Source: Clostridia bacterium
Lineage (GTDB): Bacteria; Bacillota_A; Clostridia; TANB77; CAG-508
Assembly: GCA_022792975.1 (NCBI GenBank)
Contig: JAAWCC010000055.1
Coordinates: 1 to 9,263, forward strand
DNA length: 9,263 nt
Reading direction: 5' to 3'
Both the position numbers and the translations under genes were made by a program. How positions within the stretch are numbered: position 1 is the stretch's first letter; every line of letters starts with the position of its first letter. Below, one piece after another: positions 1 through 6,087 of the stretch. The notes beneath the pieces were generated by a model. That model was not told the DNA's origin, searched no databases, and saw only the letters and a list, made by a program, of their open reading frames with translations.

Positions 1-2
1 AA

Positions 3-305
3 GTTTTAAATGAAATGAAAGTTAATGAAGTTAATAGAATGACTGTAAAAGAATTTAATGCAGCTTTAGTTTGTAGTAATAAGGCACCAGTTGAGGCACT
101 AGATAAGGCACCAGTTGAGGCACTAGATAAAATTATTATATATTGCGAAGAACCAAAAACTGCAATACAAATAATGAATTATTTGGGATATAAAAATATT
201 AAGAGATTTAGAAGAGATTATATAAAGCCCTTAGTGGAAAAAGGTATATTAAAAATGACAATACCAAATAAGCCAACTAGTAGAAATCAAAAATATATAT
301 CTTAA
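3..305 (+). CDS. C-terminal fragment of a protein with a Fic/RecG-like winged-helix tail (5' end outside window)
   Basis: The frame is open to the left edge, so the ATG at 15 is probably internal and the gene is cut by the window. About 100 residues are visible. The last 60 (from IIIYCEEPKTA to the end) look like the winged helix that closes many Fic-family proteins and RecG-like/AlbA-domain ATP-binding proteins, with the typical ending KMTIPNKPTSRNQKYIS. In those families this module is thought to bind DNA or act in regulation. Between it and the preceding helix lies a low-complexity linker made of two copies of KAPVEALD, encoded by an exact 24-bp tandem repeat; such linkers are common just before this tail. 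There is no in-frame CGG. The family call rests on the tail alone, and the catalytic part is not seen, so I cannot choose between Fic and RecG-like. Confidence 0.6.
   Translation, partial: VLNEMKVNEVNRMTVKEFNAALVCSNKAPVEALDKAPVEALDKIIIYCEEPKTAIQIMNYLGYKNIKRFRRDYIKPLVEKGILKMTIPNKPTSRNQKYIS
81..128 (+). repeat. Exact 24-bp tandem repeat, two copies
   Basis: Units 81-104 and 105-128 are identical and each encodes KAPVEALD. The repeat sits in the linker just before the winged-helix tail. Its length is a multiple of three, so copy number can change without breaking the frame. Confidence 0.95.
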
Positions 306-429
306 AAAGATTGAAGGACAATTAAGGAAAATTAATGAAAAGTTGTGGTCATAATGCTTTATCGCAGAGCGGAGAAAGATACAGTAATCAGATTAAAAAG
401 GATAAAGGAATAAATTAGAAAATAAAAAA

Positions 430-1972
430 ATGAAAGAAATATTAAAAGAATATAAAAAACAAATTAAATATTTTATAGAAAATAAAAAATACATGCTAAT
501 AATTATATTAGTCATGATTTTAAGCTATGGCTTCACTATAACTCATTACTCTATTGGAGTAGACGACTTAGCCTTTGATAGATATGTTAATGGCACACAT
601 ATATTATCTCAAAAAAGATGGGGAACATGGGGATTATATAACCTTTTGAGAATAACCGAATTTACGCCATTTTGGCTAGAAGCAATTTCAGCAATAATTA
701 TAGTAATAATTGCAATCACCATATGTGTATTTATAAAAAAACAATATAAAGAAAAGATAAAATTAGGTGGATACATTATATTTTCTAGCATATTAATATC
801 AAACCCATTAATAAATCAGTTCTTCATATATCAATCTACAAATTTAGCAGTTGCAATAAGCAATCTAATTGTGATAATATGTGGAATAGTAATATATGAA
901 AATTATTTTAATCAAAACAAAAAATGGATAAATATAATTTCTGGAATAATACTAACAATACCAATAGCAATGTATGAAGCTTGTGCACAAACCTATATAG
1001 TATTTATATTTGTAGCAATGTTCATAAAACTTACAGAAGATAATACACAAAATAAAAAAGTAATCAAATACTTTTTCATAAGCATATCTATGCTAATTAT
1101 AGGAATAGCAATATACTTTATAACAGGAAAAATAATATTATTATTGTTAGAAAAATTAAACAAATTGGAAGTAAATCGTGCATATACCATGAGTCTATGG
1201 TTAGAAAAAGAGTTTTGGGAATTAGATATAAAAAGCAAATTAACAGCAATTGACATATTTGTATTAAAACAATTCGCAATAAATAATGGATACTTACCAA
1301 TAACAACATTTGTCATTTTTAGTTTTACAGCAATAATAATTGAAGCTATAAAATTAATAAAAAACAGCAAAGTATTTAGATTCATATCTACAATTCGGAG
1401 TAATACTTTCAAACTTTATATTAGCATTTATACTGATTAATGTTTTATTTAGAATGCAATTTTCAATAATAATTTCAACAGCCCTATTGGGACTACACAT
1501 ATACCAAAGCTTAAGCACTAAAAAAGCTATAAAGTACTTAAGTATTATAGCATTTATATGGCTAATAATAATTCAAACAAAAACACTAAACCAATATTTC
1601 TATAACGACTACAAAAGATATGAAAAGGAAAAAACAATAGCTAACGATATAGCAATAAATGTTATGAAAGACTATGACTATAAAAATAAGCCATTATTGT
1701 GCTTTATACCTTCAGACGAAGTAAGGGGAGAGAAGTATGAGATAAATGCAGATAACGGAAAATCGGTAATAAAATGGGGAATAGATGCATTTGACGAGCC
1801 ACAAACAGAAATAACAAAATTTATAAACGAACAAGGCTACAATTTTAAATATATAACAAAAGAAGCAGCAGAAAAAGCCTATGAAGAGCTATATAAAATA
1901 GAAAAAATGAATGATTATATAATAGAATTAGAAAATGCAATAATGATAAATTTAAAATATTATGATTTTTAA
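430..1972 (+). CDS. GtrII-type membrane glycosyltransferase, one CGGA shift site (skip C1396)
   Basis: This is a polytopic membrane protein of the glucosyltransferase GtrII family (Pfam Glucos_trans_II), which moves sugars from a lipid carrier onto surface polysaccharide or protein. The N-terminal signature is visible: a first membrane helix at about 22-38, then SIGVDD (Asp45/Asp46, the likely catalytic acidic pair), then DRYVNG and QKRWG. About ten further hydrophobic segments follow. The C-terminal soluble part has NDYKRYEKEK and KPLLCFI, also typical. In triplets the frame runs into a stop at 1440. Skipping C1396, so that CGGA becomes Gly323, continues as GVILSNFILAFILINVLFR without a break to 1972 and gives 513 aa, a normal length for the family. 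The part after 1440 has no Shine-Dalgarno site and begins in mid-helix, so it is not a separate gene. The start at 430 has only a weak ribosome site. The stop lies 21 bp before polA. The acceptor is unknown. Confidence 0.8.
1396..1399 (+). other. CGGA shift site 1 (glycosyltransferase codon 323)
   Basis: In-frame ATT-CGG-A. Dropping the C gives ATT-GGA-GTA (I-G-V) and restores a hydrophobic helix. Without the shift the protein ends 14 codons later in an unlike tail. Confidence 0.8.
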
Positions 1973-1979
1973 TAAATAC

Positions 1980-1984
1980 GGAGG
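1980..1984 (+). promoter_or_regulatory. polA Shine-Dalgarno site GGAGG
   Basis: GGAGG ends nine bases before the ATG at 1994. It fixes the polA start and shows that translation begins afresh here, although the gene is probably cotranscribed with the glycosyltransferase. Confidence 0.85.
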
Positions 1985-1993
1985 CAAAGATTT

Positions 1994-4686
1994 ATGTCAA
2001 GATTAGTATTAATAGATGGAAACAGCATATTAAATAGAGCATTCTATGGAATAATGGGAAGTAATATGCTTAAAACAGAGGATGGAACCTATACAAATGC
2101 AGTATACGGATTTTTAGCAATAATGTTTAAAATATTAGACAACTTAAACCCAGAATATATGGCAGTTGCATTTGATATGAAAGCACCAACTTTTAGACAC
2201 AAAATGTATACAGAATATAAAGGGACAAGAAAAGGAATGCCAGACGAGCTTGCAGCCCAAATGCCCATGATAAAAGAAGTATTAAAAGCAATGAATATAA
2301 AGATAATAGAAAAAGAAGGATACGAAGCAGACGATATCCTAGGAACACTTGCAACTAGAGCAGGAGAAGAAGGGATAGATGTAACTATACTTTCAGGAGA
2401 TAGAGATACTTTCCAACTTGCAACAGACAAGATAACAATAAGAATACCAAGAACCAAAGCAGGAAAGACAGAAGAAGACGACTATAATAAGGAAAGAATA
2501 ATAGAAGAATATGGAATAGAGCCAAAAGCATTAATAGAAGTAAAAGGGCTAATGGGAGATAAATCAGATAATATTCCAGGAGTCGCAGGAATTGGAGAAA
2601 AAACGGCACTAAACTTAATAAAAAATTACAAAACAATAGAAGAACTATATAAAGAATTAGAAGCACGGAAAAGCAGAAGAAATAAAAGGAAAAACAAGAG
2701 AAAAGTTATTAGAGGGAAAAGCATCAGCTATGCTATCTAAACAGCTTCGGAGCAATAAATACACAAAGCCCAATAGAAGAAAGCATGGACGAATTAAAAA
2801 AGCAAGAATGGGATAACGAAAAGGTCTTTGAAATATTTAAAAAACTAAGATTTAATAAATATATAGATAGATTTTCCCTAACAAGTCAAACAGAAGTAAA
2901 TCCATTAGATGAAATTACAATAATAGAAAACCTAGATGAAAAGTACTTAGAAAATCTGAAGGAAGAAATAAAAAAACAAAAAGAAATGATATACTATTTA
3001 AGTGTTACAGAAGAGGAAAAAGATCAAAATATAATAAAAAAGAAAATAGAAGCAATAAGCATAATCATATCAAAAAAAATCTATTATATACAAGGAAAAC
3101 AAATAGAAAGCTTCAAAGAAATATTTGAACAAGAAAAAATAAAAAAAGTAGGATACAAGTTAAAACAAGATTATATTCTCCTAAAACAAATAGGTATAGA
3201 ATTAAATAATTTTGCATATGACATAGAAATTGCAGGATATATAATAGATTCTAGTAAAAACAAATATGATATAGAAGCTCTAGCCTTAAGATATTTAAAT
3301 ATAGAATTATCAAGATATATAACAAAAGAAGAAAAGCAAGCACAATTAGACCTATTTACAATGGAAAAAGAAGGTGGAGAAGAGGAAAAAATAAAGAACT
3401 GCCTATATACCTATGCAATATATAAACTATATCAAATAACCAAAAAAATAATGGAAAATGAAAATGAACTAGAGCTATTTAAAGATATAGAAATGAAAAC
3501 CTCAGAAGTACTAGCAAAAATGCAATACACAGGAATTGGAATAGATAAAGAAGAATTAATAGAATTTGGAAGAAAACTAAAAATAGAAATAGAGGAAAAA
3601 ACACAAAAAATATATAATCTATGTGGAAAAGAATTTAATATAAATTCAAGCAAACAGTTAGGAAATATTCTATTTGAGGACTTAAAACTTCCTGTACAAA
3701 AGAAGAAAAAAAGTGGATATTCAACAGATGTAGAAGTCTTAGAAAAGCTTAGGGAAGAACATCCAGTAATAGAAGAAATTTTGGAATATAGGCAATTAGT
3801 GAAGCTAAATTCAACATATATAGAAGGAATGCTTCCATATATAAATAAAAAGACAGGGAGAATACACTCATACTTCCATCAGACCGTCACTGCAACAGGA
3901 AGAATAAGCAGTGCAGAACCAAACCTGCAAAATATACCAACAAGATTTGAACTAGGCAAAAACCTAAGAAAAGTATTTAAGCCTGAAAAGGGAAAAATTT
4001 TCATAGACGCAGACTACTCGCAAATTGAATTAAGAATATTTGCTCATATATCAGGAGATAAGAATATGATAGAAGCCTTCGAAGAAGGAAGAGACATCCA
4101 TCAGGAGGTCGCATCAAAAGTCTTTGGCAAAAAACTAGAAGATGTAACAAAAGAAGAAAGAACAAAAGCAAAAGCAGTAAACTTCGGTATAGTATATGGA
4201 ATTAGTGATTTTGGACTTAGTGAACAATTACACATATCAAAAAAAGAAGCAAAAGCATATATAGACCAGTATTTAGAAAAATATAACGGAATAAAAGAAT
4301 TTATGAAAAAGATTGACGAGGATGCAAAAGAAAAAGGATATGTAGAAACAATTTTCAAAAGAAGAAGATACATTCCAGAGCTAAAATCACAAAACTATAT
4401 GGTAAGACAATTTGGCTCAAGAGCAGCCTTGAATATGCCAATTCAAGGAACAGCAGCAGATATAATGAAGCTTGCTATGATAGAAGTAAATAAACAAATA
4501 GAAGAAAAAAAGTTAAAATCGAGAATAGTTTTACAAGTACACGATGAACTATTAATAGAAGCACCAGAAGAAGAAAAAAATATGGCAATAGAACTTCTAA
4601 AAAAATCAATGGAGAATATCGTTAAATTATCAGTACCATTGATTGCAGAAGTAACAAGTGCAGATACTTGGTATGGATGCAAATAA
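1994..4686 (+). CDS. polA: DNA polymerase I, two CGGA shift sites (skip C2666 and C2748)
   Basis: This enzyme fills gaps and removes RNA primers in replication and repair. The 5'-3' exonuclease domain (about 1-225) has its metal-binding acids: Asp8, Asp61, EADD at 111-114, GDRD at 135-138 and GDKSDNIPGV at 188-197 with the helix-hairpin-helix after it. The polymerase domain is complete: motif A DYSQIELR (Asp673), motif B with Lys726 before AVNFGIVYG, and motif C HDE (Asp850). Spacing between these three residues equals that in E. coli Pol I (705, 758, 882). The middle 3'-5' exonuclease-like domain lacks the DxE of its first motif (MIYYLSVTEEE instead), so proofreading is probably lost, as in many Firmicutes. 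Triplet reading gives a 248-aa stub plus a 633-aa remainder. Skipping C2666 (Gly225) and C2748 (Gly252) gives 896 aa. Both shifts fall in the linker after the exonuclease domain. A proteolytic-like split into two proteins is unlikely, because M264 has no ribosome site. Confidence 0.95.
2666..2669 (+). other. CGGA shift site 2 (polA codon 225)
   Basis: In-frame GCA-CGG-A. Skipping the C gives ELEAGKAEEIKGKTREKLLE, which matches the linker that follows the 5' nuclease domain in clostridial PolA (the IKGK..EKL pattern). Confidence 0.88.
2748..2751 (+). other. CGGA shift site 3 (polA codon 252)
   Basis: In-frame (after site 2) CTT-CGG-A. Skipping the C gives MLSKQLGAINTQSPIEE, the usual LS.KL.TI...PIE stretch of PolA, and leads into the rest of the protein. 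Without it the frame does not enter the 633-aa downstream reading frame. Confidence 0.88.
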
Positions 4687-4697
4687 ATTGAGAGAAT

Positions 4698-4702
4698 AGG
4701 AG
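4698..4702 (+). promoter_or_regulatory. Shine-Dalgarno site for the transglycosylase (GTG start)
   Basis: AGGAG ends ten bases before a GTG at 4713. This supports the unusual GTG start, since the protein begins with MNKKALII directly before its membrane helix. Confidence 0.75.
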
Positions 4703-4712
4703 AAAAAGAAGG

Positions 4713-5267
4713 GTGAACAAAAAAGCACTCATAATATTTGTGAGCATAACAATTACAATAATTATAATTATTGCATTTGACATATATTCGAGAATACTAA
4801 AAATATATTATCCTAAGACTTATGAAGCTGAAGTAAACAAATATGCAAGTAAATATGAAATAGACGAAAATTGGATATTTGCATTAATCAAGGCAGAAAG
4901 CAATTTTAAAGAAAATAGTATTTCTTCAAGTGGTGCAGTAGGATTAATGCAGCTAATGGAAAAAACAGCAAAAGAAACAGCAGAAGAAATTCGGCATAGA
5001 ATATGACGACTTAAAAGATGTAAATATAAACATAGAATTAGGAACAAAATATTTTGCAAAATTATTAAAATATTATAGACGGGAACTATTATTTAGCAAT
5101 TGCAGCATACAATGCAGGAATTGGAACAGTTGGTAAATGGATAGAAGATGGAATAATCAAAGAGGACCGGATCAGACATAGAAAACATTCCATACAAAGA
5201 AACCAATAACTATGTAAGAAAAATACTAAAAAACTATAAAGTATATAAGGAGTTGTATGAAAAATAA
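4713..5267 (+). CDS. Membrane-anchored lytic transglycosylase, three shift sites (skip C4992, C5080, C5168)
   Basis: This small SLT-domain (goose-lysozyme-like) enzyme cleaves the glycan strands of peptidoglycan. It has an N-terminal membrane anchor (about 5-22) and the catalytic domain outside the cell. Motifs in order: KAESNF with catalytic Glu62, SSGAVGLMQL at 72-81, then after the first shift AIAAYNAGIGTV, and finally IPYKETNNYVRKIL, the usual end of this subfamily. Triplet reading gives only 97 aa. Skipping the C at 4992 (CGGC, Gly94), 5080 (CGGG, Gly123) and 5168 (CGGA, Gly152) gives 183 aa, the typical size. The restored RGNYYLAIAAYNAG puts glycine where the family has G-[ND]. The stop at 5265-5267 overlaps the yqeK start by 11 bases, and the yqeK ribosome site lies inside this reading frame, which argues for translational coupling and against decay. 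Homologues often lie beside DNA repair or coaE genes in Clostridia. Confidence 0.9.
4992..4995 (+). other. CGGC shift site 4 (transglycosylase codon 94)
   Basis: In-frame ATT-CGG-C. Skipping the C gives AEEIGIEYDDLKDVNINIEL, the normal link from the catalytic motif to the repeat-like helices. This is the one unambiguous CGGC case in the window. Confidence 0.9.
5080..5083 (+). other. CGGG shift site 5 (transglycosylase codon 123)
   Basis: In-frame AGA-CGG-G. Skipping the C gives KYYRGNYYLAIAAYNAG, with the highly conserved AAYNAG motif now in frame. The fourth base is G. Confidence 0.93.
5168..5171 (+). other. CGGA shift site 6 (transglycosylase codon 152)
   Basis: In-frame GAC-CGG-A. Skipping the C gives KEDGSDIENIPYKETNNYV, restoring the conserved IP[YF]KET.NYV end. 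The frame then runs to the stop at 5267. Confidence 0.93.
5247..5252 (+). promoter_or_regulatory. yqeK Shine-Dalgarno site inside the transglycosylase gene
   Basis: AAGGAG ends four bases before the ATG at 5257. Spacing is a little short, but the next ATG at 5269 would be 16 bases away, so 5257 is preferred. Confidence 0.7.
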
Positions 5268-5820
5268 AATGGAAGAAATAAAAGAAGAAATAAAAAGGAT
5301 GTTAACAGAAGGACGATACTTACATTCATTAGGTGCAATGAAAGCAGCAGGAGAACTTGCAAAAATTTATGGAGATGACGAAGAAGGAGCAAAGCTTGCA
5401 GGCTTAGTGCATGACATAGCAAAAGAACTCCCAAAAGAAGAAATAGAAGTAGCACTAAAAAAATACAATATAGAACCAGACATAATAGAAAGAAATCAGC
5501 TCGGACTTTTACATGCAAAGTTAGGAGCAGAACTTGCAAGAGAGAAATTTAATATATGCGAAAAAATTCAAAACGCCATAAAATATCATACAACAGGCAA
5601 TATAAAAATGGACAAATTTGCAAAAATAATATACTTAGCAGACAAAATAGAGGAAACTAGAAATTATCCGGAAGTAGAAGAACTAAGAAGACTAGCAAAA
5701 CAAGACCTAGACAAAGCAATGCTATTCGTAATGAACTTCACAATACAAAAGTCAATAAAAAAGCAAACACTAATACACCCAGACACAATAGAAATGAGAA
5801 ACACTTTAATCTTAGGATGA
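5257..5820 (+). CDS. yqeK: YqeK-family HD-domain hydrolase (diadenosine tetraphosphatase)
   Basis: YqeK proteins are metal-dependent HD-domain enzymes that split Ap4A symmetrically into two ADP, keeping this stress dinucleotide low. The 187-aa length is normal. Visible metal ligands are His23 (RYLHSLG), His52-Asp53 (GLVHDIAKE), His86 (LLHAKLG), His111 (KYHTTG) and Asp129 (YLADKIE). All are in one unbroken triplet frame: the gene has no in-frame CGG, though it carries two out-of-frame CGG triplets (CTC-GGA at 5500 and CCG-GAA at 5668) that cause no shift. In many Firmicutes yqeK lies with nadD, rsfS and rsfA-type genes; here it is instead coupled to the transglycosylase. It is the last gene of the unit, followed by the long inverted repeat. 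Confidence 0.92.
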   Translation: MKNKMEEIKEEIKRMLTEGRYLHSLGAMKAAGELAKIYGDDEEGAKLAGLVHDIAKELPKEEIEVALKKYNIEPDIIERNQLGLLHAKLGAELAREKFNICEKIQNAIKYHTTGNIKMDKFAKIIYLADKIEETRNYPEVEELRRLAKQDLDKAMLFVMNFTIQKSIKKQTLIHPDTIEMRNTLILG

Positions 5821-5850
5821 AGCTTGAGAGATGTGGGCTTGAGCCAGGGG

Positions 5851-5939
5851 TGAGACAGGGGGACGGGGCTTTTGTCTTAGGATTTTCAACCTATTGAAGG
5901 TGAAATTTCCTAAGACAAAAGCCCCGTCCCCCTGTCTCA
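5851..5939. repeat. Perfect 32-bp inverted repeat (REP-like palindrome)
   Basis: Arms 5851-5882 and 5908-5939 are exact reverse complements (GAGACAGGGGGACGGGGC... at the outer side), with a 25-base centre that can pair further (TTTCA/TGAAA). It is much richer in G and C than everything around it. Similar GGGGACGG..TTTTGTC palindromes recur in many clostridial genomes and resemble REP/MITE elements moved by Y1 (IS200-like RAYT) transposases. It lies 30 bp after yqeK, so its transcript could also end or protect the mRNA, but no T run follows the arm. No transposase is present. Confidence 0.9.
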
Positions 5940-5981
5940 AGTTTCGTCCTCCTCTCTTCCAAAAATGTCATGAGATTTTTC

Positions 5982-6010
5982 TTGACAATTTTTTTAAATG
6001 CATATATAAT
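5982..6010 (+). promoter_or_regulatory. Consensus sigma-A promoter for comM-dprA-yraN
   Basis: TTGACA at 5982-5987 and TATAAT at 6005-6010 are both perfect matches with the ideal 17-bp spacer. Transcription should start near 6017, giving a leader of about 70 bases before comM. The leader has the repeated words AAAATC/TTTTC/TTTG, but I see no riboswitch. Confidence 0.88.
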
Positions 6011-6087
6011 TATAAACATAGTTTTAATTAAAATCTAAGGGCAAATTTTTCATTTGCTTAAAATCCAGATTAAAAGGAATGATAAAG

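Noticed and set aside
335..418. Small reading frame of 27 aa, and faint CsoR-like words (KKIEGQLRKI) at 306-360
   Set aside because: Too short and low-complexity; the CsoR likeness is split over frames and is explained by lysine/isoleucine-rich composition. I see no supported feature in 306-429.
1454..1972. A separate gene beginning at 1454
   Set aside because: No ribosome site, start in mid membrane helix, and sequence continuous with the upstream protein after skipping C1396.
2785..4686. A stand-alone Klenow-like polymerase starting at 2785
   Set aside because: The ATG has no Shine-Dalgarno site, and the residues between the two shift sites match the normal PolA linker, so the gene is one unit.
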